Below, piece after piece: positions 13,401 to 26,828 of a stretch of 64,000 nucleotides of DNA. The position numbers and the translations under genes are program-made. Each line of letters begins with the position of its first letter. Positions within the stretch are counted from its first letter, which is position 1. The notes beneath the pieces were generated by a model that saw only the letters and a list, made by a program, of their open reading frames with translations, did no database searches and was not told the origin of the DNA. Source of the stretch: Eopsaltria australis (Eukaryota > Chordata > Aves > Passeriformes > Petroicidae); the NCBI GenBank assembly GCA_034509425.1, contig JAVTVJ010000347.1:806001-870000 (forward strand), given 5' to 3'.

Positions 13401-16400
13401 ATCTGCAGTAAATGGACTATGTAGGACCCTGCCCTTTCTGAGCTGTACTTGGAGGCCAGAACTCTGAAGTCATCCAGAATGACTCCAGGTACATCTATTT
13501 AGACAGCGGCAGTGAGCTGAGGTTTCTTAACCTTGATCTGAATACCTTGTCTGCTGTAGCTTCGGAAGACCTATTCTAAAGGATTTTCAAAAGGAATAGT
13601 GATATATAGATGGTATTTTGCTTTTTAAAATTTGTAACTATGTCCATGAGTAGCGTAGTTGAGTGTGACTTGAATGTTCTTCTTTTGTGTGTATGAATAG
13701 TATTTTTAACACAGCAACATTTTTTTAGTCTCTTGGGCATTCCTTATTAATGCAATTTGTTACCTTTTGTTTTGCCAGCTCATCAGAATACTTGAGAGAA
13801 TTCATTTTTTCCAAATATTAATTTCTATTTTCTAAAAAAATAATAGTTTCTTTATTTATCAGTTAATATTATTTGTACTTCAGCACCTTTGCCTTTACCA
13901 TTAAAGTCCTCTTTGTAAACAGGATTAGATCAAACAACTGGCCTCTCCAGCAGCATAAGCATAATTCTTATAGTTCAGTTAAATTCCTTTTTATTTAAAA
14001 TAGTATTTCCTATGTTTTCATATGAATTACTTTCATTGGAAACAACCCTGCAACAGTAAGAAGTAGTGTAATAGTAGATTATATTGGAATTTAATAGTTA
14101 ATGTAAATGACAGTAGAAATGTTAGGGCTATTATTTTACCATAGAAATCCCTACTGTGAGTTCTCTCTCAGTTCAGGCAATCTCCTGATATATGTAAATC
14201 ACTACTCTTTCATAAGCTCAAACAAGCCATCTGGCCTCAATAATTATTTGGTTTATTCTAGATAAGTTAACACTGCACTTAACTAATTTTATTCTCTAAT
14301 GATTTACTTGCATTTTATATTTTGTCCTCCCATGGACAATCTCCAGTTGATTGAATTATTTTTTGGAGTAGGAAGTCACAATATTTCTACCCATTAAGTG
14401 CCAGGCTATTATTTTATCTATGACATCCTAATTTATAGCCCAGGTTCAGTTTTGCCATTTCATTTTGTTACTTAGTCAGTCAGTATCAGAAACAGTATGG
14501 AGAGTCCTAAGAGTTTTTTTATGTATTGCTTTTATTGAATTGCATCTGGTACACCAGTGGAATTTTGTACTCAGTTGTAACTGCTTTGTTAGTGATCTGT
14601 GTTGACATTCAGGTCATGCATATGAAGTGATACCATAAGAAAACTTCATTTGATGGAAGATTCTCAGGGGTTGAGGGGTTTTGCTAGCCACAGTCCATTC
14701 ATGGCTACTTTTCTCCCAGTGGTCATGTCAGCAGCATACAGAAGTTCTAGAATGAGTACTCAGTTTATCTTTACTGAGGGATATTCCTCAGGTGCATCCC
14801 GCTGTTTTTTGAATCTTTTCCATTTTTTGTCTAGTTAAGCTGGGAATTAATATGTTTTATATTTGCCTTCCAGTAGTGTGAATTATATGAACAAGGATTT
14901 TAATTTCTTCCTGTTTATTTCCTCTATGTCTTGTAAAGTTTAGAGACATCTGTGTGTTTAGAAGATTGACCACTGTTTTCTTTGTTCTCCTTCCAGCAAT
15001 CCTATTATTTATCTTAGAGCCTTCTCCCCGTTTGTGGGCATTTTTCCATGTCACTGCAGATATACGTTATAGAGTTACGATGCCACCTCCCTGCTGATTC
15101 TTGTTGAAAACTGCTTTCCTGAGTAATTCTTCTTTGTACAAGGTGGACCTACCTTTGTTCAGTTGTCCTCTGTGCCAGAACACCACCTTGTGGAAAAGTA
15201 AAGCAGAGCTTTTTCTTGCTTGGAGAGAAGGATTGAAAAGTCCTGAACCTGCAGATCCTTCTCCCTTACTTTCTCGTTCTTTTGGTTACCTTTGAGAAGC
15301 TCTGGGTAATATTTGCCATTGCTGTTTCCTCCCATATGAATGAGAATGAGTGGAATAGAAATCAGAAGGTTGAAAGAACCTCAGCACCTTTAGTAGAAGT
15401 AGTGAAGCAGTGACAGAGCTTAAAAAAGTGTGTTTATTTAATTTGTTTACATTTATTGTTACATTAAGGAGATTATACTGCTTTAATTAAGAGTTACTAG
15501 AATTTCCTGTAATGAACCTAAATTTGCAGCTATTTATAGTTGAGAGAAAATGTTTCCATACATAAATTTGGCATTCAATATCTCAAGCTAAATGGTTTGG
15601 TTTTCCTTGTTCTATTTCTTTTAAAAATACTCTTTGGCTGCATTCTGTTTTGAGGGAGGCAATTTTTTTTGTGGTTTTATATGCTTTTTGTGCTCCCTTG
15701 GCAAGGCTTGATACATGGAAAAACAAATTTTCCAGGCTCTTAGTCTTTTATGTCAGCTATTTCCTTTTTGATATTTAAAACATGATACTTTGGTGGTCAT
15801 TACTTTTTAACAGAGACCCTGTATTATTCAATAAGCAGTCGCCCCTAAGTATTTGCCGTAACTACTTTTCATATATTGTTACATAAAAATAGTTCATATA
15901 GTTCAATTTAGTAAATATTTTTTCTGAAACAAAATTATATACCTGACATATTTTGTGGTACTAAAATTGATACTTTTGTATTTATAAAAAGTTCACCATT
16001 TCTCATTCATTTAAAATATAGAAACTGTTTTTCATTTTTCTATTTCTGTTTTCTCATTATTATCTGTAGGCCATTTAATGCTGTACTTAAAGGTGATGAT
16101 GTTCTCGAAGTTGCTCTCATTGGTTCAGAAAATCATTCCTTTTACCCAAGGGCTTGGTGTACATTTGAAATGCTCCAGTTAGAGTTTGGGGAAATGAGTT
16201 CTTCTATTCATGAAGCCTAAGTCCTGGTTAAGGTCTGATGCCATCCAGGTAGTAAACAGAGAAGTGTTTAAACTCTGCCTACATTCTTCCAGACTTCAGT
16301 GTGTTCTGTGCACTTGGAGTTTGAGTAGTGAGTGCAGATGGCATTGAGCCTGGCACAGAATGTGACTCATGGCTCAGGGGATTTCTTCAGATGTTAAGTA

Positions 16401-17447
16401 ATGTCCAGCTATTTTGCAAGTGTGGCACTGTGATCAGAAAACTTCCTAGAAAGTGGTGTCTCCTTTTTCATTCCAAAAGCTTCGTCAAGTACATATTTAT
16501 TTCTCTCTTGGAAGAAAGTCCCAACAGCTAGTTACCAAGTGTTCATTCACAGGACAGGTGAGATTCCTCTACTCCTTGGGTTCAGCTTGGGCCACAGAAT
16601 AGAAAAATGCCAGATCTCTTTAGCGGAATATGGTACACACACTCTTATAGTCTCCTGTTTGTTTCTATCCAGCAGCCATGGGCTGTAAAATATATAAATA
16701 GTATACAGAGGCGTGAACCTAAGTATTCTGCCTGTCTTTGACTTGCATGTTATCTGAGCTTCAGCAGTGCAGCACAAGAGAAATTATTAGTTATGACTGG
16801 GAGAAGGATGAGCAGAACAGAATTTGTGAGATGGATGAGAAACTGGCTGAGGAGGACATAAGAGATAATGTTGAAAACAGATTTATTAGGCTGGAAAGAC
16901 ATTGCTGGTGGAGTTCCTCCATGTTTTTTTAAAGTATCTTTCTTCTATTGCACTAATCCAATTTTTTTGAGATAATATATGTTTGTACTAAAATAAGGTA
17001 ATGATCTTAGTCCAAAAGTTTTCTCAAGAGAGTATCAAGGTGGTAATATCTGCTGATAATGGAAAGGCCGGAGACATTTTCAGTACAAAATTGGATGCCA
17101 CACAGGAGAAACTGAGCGACATTGAAGATAGGAGCAATCAATGTACCATAAATAAAATTAGATGAAATACAATGCAAAGAAAGACTCTTCTGGGCTCAGA
17201 GCCAAGAAGTTTACTCTAAGCTGTTAGTTCATCAGCTTGGAAATGTACAGATTTGTCTATCGTACAGCCTTGAGTTTCCAATATGTGGGAGTCATTCCCT
17301 ATGTGGTTCTCAGTGTTATTCTCACTTCAAGAACAGTGAATTCAAGTTGGTACTGACTAGTGAACAGGAAGGCTATAGAGAAAATCAGGGGCTGAGAGGC
17401 CTGGACTATGGTTCAAAGAGATTGTATATCTGTAGTATCACAGACAG

Positions 17448-17464
17448 AAAAAAAAAAAAAAAAA
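17448..17464. repeat. Poly(A) run, 17 nt
   Basis: An uninterrupted A17. I see no recognisable retrocopy immediately upstream, so it is annotated only as a homopolymer. Confidence 0.9.
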
Positions 17465-19425
17465 CAATACTTGAATGTCTTTATGCAATATTCTCTCCAA
17501 ATTTTGACCCCTATGAACTCCAAGGGCTGCGGACATCACCTGATGTAGCTGCATGAACTGTTATGAAAAGACAACTACAGCTCTTGATTTCCACGAAATT
17601 TTGCCACAGTAGGCAGTAAATAGGATTTATAATATTTGGCCTAGAAAATGAACATTTTTGCTCTCAAAGTTTTATGGACATTTTTCATGCTCTAAATTAA
17701 GCTTTAGTTCACATAATCTATTTTAGCTCCATTTTTATTTTCCAGTCACAGCTTCACTCATAGCACAGCTGTGGCATTTGTCTTGCAGCAAGAAGGATCT
17801 GATAATCATGAAATAACCCAGATTTATGCCTGTAGTGCTGAAGCAGTGCCATATTTGTGAAAATAACTTAAGAGGAACAATATGCAGCAGATGTGAAGGT
17901 CTTACCTTCACATTTAAGTAGGTTTATACTGTCAGTGAGTGTGGGCTTAGCAGAGTCTGACAGAGTTTCAATTTACCAGATGTTCCATGTGATCAAATAG
18001 ATGCTATACAGCTGTTTCCCATTCTTTTTACCGGGCTCAGATAAATACACAGTAAATGGTCTGAAATATATTTATTGTATTTTGGCAAGTCTTGTGGAGA
18101 ACTGCCCACAGGCACCAAGAATGCAGGGAGAAACCAAGGGTGCTCAGAGTCATGCTCATTTTCCATTACTGAGGAGAAATTAGCAGCCGTTTGGTTGAAA
18201 CAACCCTGATGGTACTAGTCAGAGAGGAGTAAAATACGGGGTTTTCCTTTGGTTGTGGCTGTTGTGTGATTAGTGGCTGTATTTACGGAGTGTCTCAGGT
18301 CTGAGGGAGCTGTTACTCCCACACGCAGGAGCTGTCACCGTGTGCTGTGTCACCTTTCCAGTGGTGTTAAACTCCTGAGAGAGGTGATGGCTTCAGTGGG
18401 GTAGCTGTCCTGCAGGTAGCTCGTGCTAATCCCAGCTCAGGCTTTCAACACTGGAATGGAGAACTGCAGCTTCTGTCTTCAGTGCAATACAGAAAACAGG
18501 GCATTTCCAGAGCTCCTGGCAAGACTGCCTGTGTCTGTCCTGTCCACTCCTGGGCCTGGACAGCATGCCCCAAATTAGCCATAGAGTGTGTTTTTAAGGG
18601 CACCCAATTTTTGGGGTTCAAGCCAGTCAACTGCTCTGAACTGTTTCAGGACTTAAAGGCCCAGTTTACATTAACTGTCACACCTGTCAACTTGATTCAA
18701 GAACAGAGCAGCTAAATAATAAAAAAGGAAGTTTCATTTCCCTTCACCTGCTTTTCTGTTCTCATTTCTCCTTCCTCCCCCTCCAGTTCCCCATGCTCTC
18801 CTTAGCCCTTTGACCTTACTGCTGCCTTCCTTCCCTTCTGTCCCCATCAGCTTCCTGCCTTTCCATAGCTACTCTTACACCTGAAAAATTCTTATTTACT
18901 AGAGGCTTTCCTTGTTCTGCTTTAATTCCTTTTTTAAAACCTTCATCTTCAATCAGAAAAATAACTTTCATTTTTCATTAATAATCTCTTTAACATTTCT
19001 TGACTGCTATGTTCTTTTCAGATTTGTAGCTAAATCTTGCAAGCATTTACAGAGAAGTACTGTTAAATTGAGAACATTCAGTTACAAGTTTGGAGGACTG
19101 GATTGTTCATTGGAAAGATTTTTGAAATGGAAATATTTCTCACTGTAAAACTCAGTGTTCATTTATGGTTCTATATACATTTTTAATAAACTTTTGTGAC
19201 CTCAAAGGAGCAGTGGAACATTCACTAACTTCTGTTTTTAACTTTTGTTCCTTAAGTCAAGGTGGAGGACATGTTCTCACAGATTTTTGAATACACTAAG
19301 CAAACTTACTGTTGACAATACGACTTTATACCCGTATACTTTATATGAAAGGACAAGTACAAGCTGTACCTTTTGATCCTCGTGGCTCTAATTGTTCTGT
19401 TTTTCAGTATTGATTTTTATTTCAG

Positions 19426-19503
19426 GAACCTCAAGCATCTGGACTGCCTGAGTACATAAAAATTGTAGAAGTTGGGCCAAGGGATGGATTACAAAATGAA
19501 AAG
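19426..19503 (+). CDS. HMGCLL1: HMGCLL1 internal coding exon 2 (start of lyase domain)
   Basis: This 78-nt exon encodes 26 residues, EPQASGLPEY followed by IKIVEVGPRDGLQNEK. The VEVGPRDGLQNEK block is the N-terminal signature of HMG-CoA lyases. Its R-D pair corresponds to Arg41 (catalysis, substrate binding) and Asp42 (divalent-metal ligand) of mitochondrial HMGCL. The acceptor is ttatttcag and the donor gtaact, and both boundaries are phase 0. The preceding residues resemble the ETSQLSGLPEF segment of human HMGCLL1 rather than HMGCL, where I recall a mitochondrial targeting peptide upstream. The enzyme cleaves HMG-CoA to acetyl-CoA and acetoacetate. HMGCLL1 is the extramitochondrial paralogue, membrane-associated through an N-myristoylated tail encoded by the upstream exon, which is not in this window. 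Confidence 0.95.
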
Positions 19504-20423
19504 GTAACTTTTCTCTTTTTATTTTTGTGTGTGCTTTGACATGGATGTGTTATTTTCATTGTGTAGGACATGTACATGCTACTAATTATGTTTCTTCCAT
19601 TTTGTCCTATTAAATATATCTATTTCTTTTCATACTGATAACTTTTCTTTATATTAGACTAAAAGTATATTCCCATTTGCCCAGCTTTTAAATCATGTAA
19701 TTTCTTTGTATACTTGGCTAATTATCCTTTTTCTTACTCAACATTTCTTTTTACTGGAATTTGTCTTGTCAGCCAGTAATATTCTGGCATGATATAATTG
19801 GTAAACACTATGAAATGCTGGCTATCTTTGTAACTTGTGTAGAAGGAATAGTAAAATAGGTTTTATCATGCTTCCTGCTAATGAGACATAGGGGAAGAAC
19901 ATTAGTCTTTTGATAGCATTATTTGCCTGAAGGGTGGTAGGGAAGCATGGAAGAAGATTGGAAGAGGTTATAGGGTACATGTATTGAAACAGTCATTTAT
20001 TTCCACAACCAGCAGGATAAGCTCACATATATCGTTGTTACTGATTCCAGAGATGTTAGAGGTATGAGCAGAACAGAGTTACTCTGCCTTACCTGTGGAG
20101 CTTTTTTCCTCCCATTTTTCTCTGGTCACACTGTTAGTATTTCCTTTGTCACATCTTGCTAGTTTGGTGTTTGGTTCGTAACAAGTAATGAGGCCAGATC
20201 TATAACCAGTTACACAGTGATGGACAGAAAATAGAATAAGATCATGTATACTGCCTAGGACCTTCTTTATACTTCCTACTGTCAGGAAACAGTAAAATGT
20301 GTAAAAATGGTAAAATGTGTAAGTGTAGTTCGTTAGTTTAAAAAAAAGTATTGATTATGTACAGGGAACTTTTCACTTAGAAAAGTTTCCTATGTTTGCT
20401 AAAGTATGTCTCCATGTCTATAG
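19504..20423 (+). other. HMGCLL1: HMGCLL1 intron 2
   Basis: A 920-bp intron with donor gtaact and acceptor ctatag, phase 0. It is AT-rich. The only structure noticed is a 13-bp direct repeat, gtaaaatgtgtaa, at 20292-20304 and 20310-20322. No RNA gene or repeat family was recognised. Confidence 0.9.
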
Positions 20424-20531
20424 GTGATAGTCCCAACTGATATAAAAATTGAGTTAATCAACCAGCTTTCCAAAACAGGCCTGCCTGCAATAGAAGTGAC
20501 CAGTTTTGTTTCATCCAAATGGGTGCCTCAG
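20424..20531 (+). CDS. HMGCLL1: HMGCLL1 internal coding exon 3
   Basis: The exon is 108 nt (36 codons), starting [20 protein letters not shown] and ending [14 protein letters not shown]. The IEVTSF glutamate corresponds to catalytic Glu72 of HMGCL, and TSFVSxxWVPQ is one of the most conserved lyase blocks. Paralogue-specific residues favour HMGCLL1: [10 protein letters not shown] and EVTSFVSS match my recollection of the human HMGCLL1 sequence, whereas HMGCL has NIVSTPVKIK and ETTSFVSP. The acceptor is ctatag and the donor gtatgt, phase 0 on both sides. The open frame runs about 80 nt into the intron before a stop, which makes a longer apparent ORF, but the exon ends at the donor. Confidence 0.96.
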
Positions 20532-23500
20532 GTATGTAGAATCATCTCCATTCAGAACTATTTCAATTTAAATGCAATTCCATTTATTTATGTAACATTC
20601 AGTTGTAACTAAAGATTTGGGATAGTGGCATATCATTAATATAAGTTAATGTTGTTTGTGCTTCTTTTCTACTCTTCTAAAACTAGTAGCCGTTGATGTA
20701 GAAAAGAAAGGCAGTATACGTTATTTTCTTTTTTCTAAATGAAATCTAATTTTCCACATTTGGAAATGTGTTTGGAAGATCTAAATTTGGGACTCTTGTA
20801 TATGTAGTAGTAGTTATGCATATTACTTGTTTTGGAGTTCTAACACTCTATCAGCAGCTACCCTTAAATTTTGATGAATCATAATAATTTGCTCATTATT
20901 TTTCCAGAATTAATTTTTGCATTTGGTAGAATTCAGCACAAAACCTAACCTCTCTGAAATTGGCAGCAAAAGTGCATTGGCATTGGAGTGCCATGTCTTC
21001 ATTTGAGATTTAACACTACAAATTCAGGCTTAGTCCTGAAGTTTACTATTCAGGTCCTGTTTGTGGAAATTAATTATTTCCTGAAAGTAAGGAAGTAAGT
21101 CAATACTTGTCCATATATTTTAAACTATTTTTCAAGAAATTGCACACTTGTTTGCACAGAAGCATTTGAATACTTCATATTTGACAAGGAGCATACAAGT
21201 TATTTACCAATTAAAACAAGAAGTTAATTAATTTGAGAAACTAATTCAGTTTTAACAATGTCTGTTGCATTTTACACATCTGACAAAATATAGCTAAAGT
21301 TTGTCCATTTTAAACTGAGAATACATCGTGGGCCTGGACTGTATTCTGGGCTTTTCTCTGAGGAAAACATAGTACAACCATGCTTATTCATGAGTGAGCA
21401 AAGCAAATTGTACAACACTCTGAGGGACTCCTTTGCTTTATTTCAGTGTTCTCAGGGTCACCAGGGAAGAGTCTAGAAGAAGGATAGTAGGAAAGGTGAA
21501 GAGAAGAGTGGTAATGCAGAATTTCTTTGGCGTCACTGCAGGGACAATGATGTTTTGTCTGCTAAAAGGGAATAGGTTAAGTTTTTCCAAGTGCCATCAC
21601 ACTTTGTCAGTTACTGCAACAGAGAATAATGTAGTTTTTTAAGTGTTAGAAGAAAAAGTCTAAAGCAAAGGTGTATTTCTTCCTCTATTGTTTAATTATT
21701 TTCTTTTCCTGTGAGCCATTACAAGTACCAAATTTAGCACAGGTTTCTCAGTTTAGAAAAAAATGAGCAGTCCTTTCTTATCTCAAATTCATGTCTGAAT
21801 AATTTGTTTTAATGGCTTAATTTGTGTTTAAAATGTTTCTTTTATTTAAGAGATAAGATTGTGTTGCTTTGACAGAGAGTGCAGTCTTGACTTTGTCTTT
21901 TCTTTGCTCTTTCATTTTTTCATAGGTCATGGGAATAGAATTTGCAGTTATGTTTAGATCACTCATTCACTTATTTCTGTTTTTAGTATTTTAAATTTTT
22001 TATGGTTTCCCATCCACTGTTGTTTTTGGCGAAGATTTTTTTACTGAAAAATCTAAAAGAAAAAGTTCCACAGTAGCAAGGTGCCATGTAAAACAGGATC
22101 CCACACCTATAACATAAACAGCCAAAAATTATAAATACCTCCTATTAGGAAGCTTATTTTTAAAGAAATTGGGAAAAGAAATATTTTATTGCAATTTAAA
22201 ATCTTATGACATGCAATATGTGCAAAGATGGGATTTTACTTACAGGAAAAATAGCAATGGGACAGATTTAATACATACAATATTATTTGGATCTGCCAGG
22301 TATATATTGGTTGAAAAAGTGTCATTTTGGTTTTCCAGTATATTTTAAGCCAGGATGTAATTGTGGAGAGTGAATTTAGTTCCAGCATTTGCCATTTAAT
22401 TTATCATTTGGTTTCAGACATTCTTTTTTTCCCTGAGAAATGTAGCTACTACTTATATTAAATTAAGGAATGAAAAATTGTTCTTCAAAAACTAAGGTGT
22501 TAACAAAGGTTTCTTTTGTGAGGCTGTCAGACCAGTTTAGTTCACATAGAAACAAATACAAGAAGTTTTGCACTATCACTTATTTCCTGATAAGAAATGA
22601 GTTGTGTCTGGCTATAAAACACCTTTTGTACCACCTTTTGTACTGTATATCCACTTCCTTATAGATACATGTTGGGCTTACATTTGAGGAGGAATACATG
22701 GATTTTTCTGATGTTTTTAATCCATTCATTTTCATGGAAGGAAGCTGGTGACAGGAAGATTCCAGGTTACCAGCAGTATTCTTAGTTAATAATACATTAT
22801 CATTTAATATTATGTATTTAGAATTGTGGTACTGCATAGCTGTCAATAAGGTATCTGCTGAAAGTAAGGAGTAATGAAAGCTCTGTAGTTCATATATCTT
22901 ATCACATACTTATCAAAATACTTTTCACCAGTGTGGAAAGAAACAGAAATCCAACTTAATAGTGTTTGCTTGAGAGATTTGCTTTTATGAGAACTCATTT
23001 AAAAAGCATTTAAAATGCACTATTCTTTTTTTAAAACTCAGAATCTTTAAGATATTAAATAAGAGGGATATATTTTATTAATTGTATTGTTTTCAGACAT
23101 GCACACCACTGAAAAATATTTGTTTTCAACCTACTTCTTTTAAGAAAATGTACTTGTCTAAAGAATCTGCCTTTTATTGAATGAATAAGTGTTTCATTCA
23201 TCTTCGTTAGTACAGGGACTATATTTAATCTTGAATGTATGAGAAAAATGTAAAAAGGCAAGTTTTCTTTTGTGAGGGGAGACTAGGGAAAACAAGTGCT
23301 CTGATCTTTGCTATAATAAAGAAGTATTTTCTTCTTCAGAAAGAAACTTCTGTATGTATTAAAATATTACACTATGTGGACAGCTGAATTTTGCTGTATT
23401 TTTAAGAATAGACGTGTTTAGTCTTTTCAAATGTTCTGATTACATTGTTGAGTAATTCAAATTCAGTTATGCTTAACTTTGTGAAGTTGCATTTATCAGA

Positions 23501-23919
23501 GTGCTGAAGTTTTCAAGATTCGTATGTTTTTTAAATCTCAATTGCTATTTTAATTCCATCTATTGAGTCCAGTGAAGCAAAGTTAAAGTTGCTATAACGC
23601 TTCATGAACAGCATGATCATAAGTCTGTCAATTTATGATGCAAATTATATTTTTACAGATACGCACAAAGGAACACTCTAGCAGTCTTCGCTCCAGTTCT
23701 GTGTTCACATAGATCTAAAAAGATTATGACGTTAATAGGCAAAAGTTAAGAAATTGTAAAAGAGCATTTGTACAAAATCAGTTTAACCCCCTTGTTGTTA
23801 GACTTCTTGTATAACTGTAGAAGTAAAGAAGGCAAAACCACAGTCTAAGCCAATTTCTGTTTTGCTGTATAAAATCAGAAAATAACTGCTGATCAATACA
23901 AATTATTTATATATTTTAG
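20532..23919 (+). other. HMGCLL1: HMGCLL1 intron 3
   Basis: A 3388-bp intron with donor gtatgt and acceptor atattttag. It is AT-rich with no recognisable transposon or RNA gene. A short 12-bp tandem (accttttgtacc then accttttgtact) lies at 22621-22644. Small open frames on both strands have no recognisable similarity. Confidence 0.9.
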
Positions 23920-24015
23920 ATGGCAGATCACAACGAAGTAATGAGGGGCATTGAGCGGCATCCTGGAGTCCAGTACCCTGTTCTCACACCTAATCTTCAA
24001 GGTTTTCATTCTGCT
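23920..24015 (+). CDS. HMGCLL1: HMGCLL1 internal coding exon 4
   Basis: The 96-nt exon encodes 32 residues: MADHNEVMRGIERHPGVQYP then VLTPNLQGFHSA. The family pattern is M-(A/G)-D-H-x-E-V-(M/L)-(K/R)-G-I...Y-P-V-L-T-P-N-L, a strand and helix of the TIM barrel lining the acyl-CoA site. The ATG at 23920 is the first exon codon after the atattttag acceptor and not a translation start, because the upstream exon ends WVPQ and joins WVPQ-MADH as in all family members. The donor is gtaagt, phase 0. The block M-A-D-H and the PNLQGFH segment again agree with HMGCLL1 rather than HMGCL (MGDH, PNLKGFE). Confidence 0.96.
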
Positions 24016-25734
24016 GTAAGTGCCTTCATAGGTGTTGTCCAAATTTACCTCTTCTATGTTTCAGACACTTTCAGTTCAGTGCCAGAAACCAGCTATTTAA
24101 TTTTATAATTAAGCTATAGTTTTTTTGACTGAAAACTCTCAATTTTCTTTATGAAAAATGGGGAAATTCACGGAGTGATGTTAAGCTCATATTTTAATGG
24201 AGGCATTGACCAGGAGTTTTGTAAGTTCCTTTAAATGATGCTTGTATATAAAGGGCAAGACAGTTCTTTCTCTTTGACTTGTTGACCCTAGAAAAGTTTC
24301 TGAAGAGTGTCGTGGTGGAAAGTATTGAAGAAGGATGAGGAAAGACTCATTTAAAGGAAAAAGATTTATGGCAATTCTGGATTTCATTTTTGTTGGGTTT
24401 GAAAGTTAAATTGTTTCAGTTCTTCCAAAATAGCCAAAACTGAAGACTTGAAGTGTGTCAAAGTGTGAAAATGGAGCAGTTCAGTCTTCTTAAAGTATAC
24501 AAATTGTTAGTCAAATCTTCACACTTTTTTGTTTTTTTAAATTTTTTAATGCTTCTGCTTTTTGTCCTGAGCAGGGACAAAGCTGTATTTGGAAAGCATA
24601 CTGCTTGGTGGGCATTTGTGGTCTAGTCTATCATTCAGTTCCTGTACTGAAATATCTGTTAAAGCACGATCCTGTGCATAGTTGATTTAACTGACTTATA
24701 TTATAGTGCTACGCCTTTGTCTCAGTGGTGGCTTGTATGAGTTTAATTAATAGTGCTTTATCTCTATATTGTATTTAGTGATATAATGAAAAGAAAACAA
24801 TGAAAAAAATAGTTGTAGATGATTCCTGCATTCTTCCTTGCTGATGTTTTTTCCCTCTGTTTGAAAGAATATTTGTCCCTGTAAGGGTTGCTGAATTTTA
24901 GACATTATCCTGAAGAGGCAGAGAGTGAAGGCAAAATCTCTATACATTTTCATTGAAAAAGAGTATTATTCTGACTGGAGAGTGAGAGTTAGTTAACTAT
25001 TCTCCTAAGCTTAAATGTTTTCTTCTATCAGTTGGCTTTCAGCCTTCCAGTTTGCCTCACGTTAGTTGATTTACTGAGGTATTGAGGTACTGAATACAAG
25101 CTTAGGCTCATTGCCCCTTCGGTGAAGTCACCACATTTACACATTTTCTAGACTGGTGTTTGCTCTGAGACTTCTCTCAGCAGACTCTCATGTACACATT
25201 TTCCATTTTATCCTTATCGAATGTGACACCAAGACCAGTGAAGCCCTTGATCCTGGAGTTGGTCTGACAAGGAAATCCCTGTTAGTTATTGTTGCTGCTC
25301 TAGGCATATGCACACAGAGAGCTTTCCCAAGCACGAGAATGACTTCCTGGTATTCAGGAGGAACAGTGTATGAGTTGTTGTATGGTCTTTTCCTTTTCTG
25401 AAAAGATGAATATAGATATCAATCATTGTTGTTTGTATAGTTGGTTCATGTGATTTCCTCCATCTTATTACCTTTATCATTCATCGCTTTAAAAGCACGT
25501 TTAACTAATTGCTAAGAAGAGGCAGAAAATGTGCCATAGTGAATGATGTCAAAATTTGATTCAATATGTCTGTATGCTATAGCTTAAAAAAAATTGGAAT
25601 TAAAGTTAGATTTTAGATATGGATTATATACTTAATGTACTTTAAAATTTTAACATGTTGTACAGAATTAAATGCTTAACCTAGCACTTTACTATAGTGT
25701 TATGATTCTGTTTTCTTGAAATGTATTTTTTTAG
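24016..25734 (+). other. HMGCLL1: HMGCLL1 intron 4
   Basis: A 1719-bp intron with donor gtaagt and a T-rich acceptor, tttttttag. No repeat family, RNA gene or second coding signal was seen. Confidence 0.9.
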
Positions 25735-25883
25735 ATTGCAGCAGGAGCTACAGAAGTCTCAGTATTTGGCGCAGCATCTGAATCTTTTAGCAAGATGAAT
25801 ATTAATTGTTCAATTGAAGAAAGCATAGAAAAGTTTGAAGGCGTCACTAAATCTGCAAGGAGTATGAATATTCCAGTGCGTGG
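25735..25883 (+). CDS. HMGCLL1: HMGCLL1 internal coding exon 5
   Basis: The exon is 149 nt. It encodes [20 protein letters not shown], then [15 protein letters not shown], and ends NIPVR plus the first two bases of a Gly codon. FGAASExFxKxNINCSxEES is a diagnostic lyase block, in which the NINC cysteine is conserved. The acceptor is tttttttag and the donor gtaaat at 25884, leaving a split codon (phase 2, GG|G) completed by the next exon at 40137. This joins as [15 protein letters not shown], the expected family sequence. One substitution is SKM where human has SKK, in a position I take to be surface-exposed. The following intron is over 14 kb, which breaks an otherwise compact exon cluster. 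Confidence 0.95.
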
Positions 25884-26828
25884 GTAAATATACAGATTCT
25901 AAAGTAATACAGAGTTACTGGGGTCATTGTTACAGGGGTTATTTGGTACCAGTAGAAAGGTTTATCACCAAATTTTTGCATTGTAGTTGAATTGTAATTA
26001 TAGTCTTTGTTGTGATTTTTATTTTTAACATTGAACATATTTAGTAATTTTTGCATTTTTAACTACTGATTGTGACTCTTGTGCTGTGGAAATTGAAAAA
26101 AGAAAGCTGTGTTTATGAGATTTTATTATACAAATTTATTTTTGCTATCACAGATGACAGAATAAAATTTCTTTTGTGCTTTTGAGAATTCATAACACTT
26201 GCTCCTTAAAAATGCCCTACATATTTTTATTTTATTGTAGAATTCATATTGTATCACTTCATACATTGCAGCATCAAGGTAAAAAAGTGAGAAAACAAAT
26301 TTACTCTTAAGAAAAAACTTGCTCTGTATATGTTACCCTGAAAACCCAGGCATTGAAATTTTTGAGTATCCAGTGCATGAAAATCTAGAATTGTCCAGCA
26401 CTTATTTTTTAACTTAAAATTATCCTGAATGGTACTCACTCTTTAACAGTATCGATTTTCATTTCCATTTTCTTCTGCATCACAGGTAAGAACTACTTAC
26501 CTAAGATTATTTGTGAAGGTCCTTCTTAATGCAGAAGGGCTCACATAGATTCCATGAGAAACTCAACAATGAGATTCCTGGAGGATTACTGTTAGTGTAA
26601 ACTACATCATGCTCAGAAAATACCTGGATTTGAAAACAGGTAGAGGTAGATGCCTCAGAGACTAAGTACTTGTAAACCAGTCTGGGAATAAATACAAGTT
26701 TCTCTCTTTGCTCCAGAAATAGTGATGAGGTAATACCACTTCACACTTTTTTCACAACAGTGTGTGGTTGTTTGGGCATTTGGCTTGAAAAAGGGAAATC
26801 TGATTTCTAGTTATACCTCCCCCCCAGA

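Larger units (their letters stand above)
1..19425 (+). other. HMGCLL1: HMGCLL1 first intron (3' part), no coding exon recognised
   Basis: This stretch precedes the first recognised coding exon and is read as intron because that exon begins with a splice acceptor, not a start codon. The first coding exon of the family encodes a short N-terminal tail beginning MGNVPS (from memory of the human protein). I looked for a matching start followed by a donor and found none. No GC-rich or CpG-rich promoter-like segment is seen, so the promoter and exon 1 probably lie upstream of base 1. The DNA is AT-rich with many homopolymer runs. It holds an ATT microsatellite (10924-10967), small local duplications (4661-4713 and 7316-7405) and poorly classified repeat-like patches at about 12.06-12.42 kb and 12.95-13.40 kb. 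Open frames here are short and match no family I know. Confidence 0.75.

Noticed and set aside
23920..23922. ATG as a possible translation start
   Set aside because: It is the first codon of an internal exon directly after a splice acceptor and aligns to the family's internal M-(A/G)-D-H segment.
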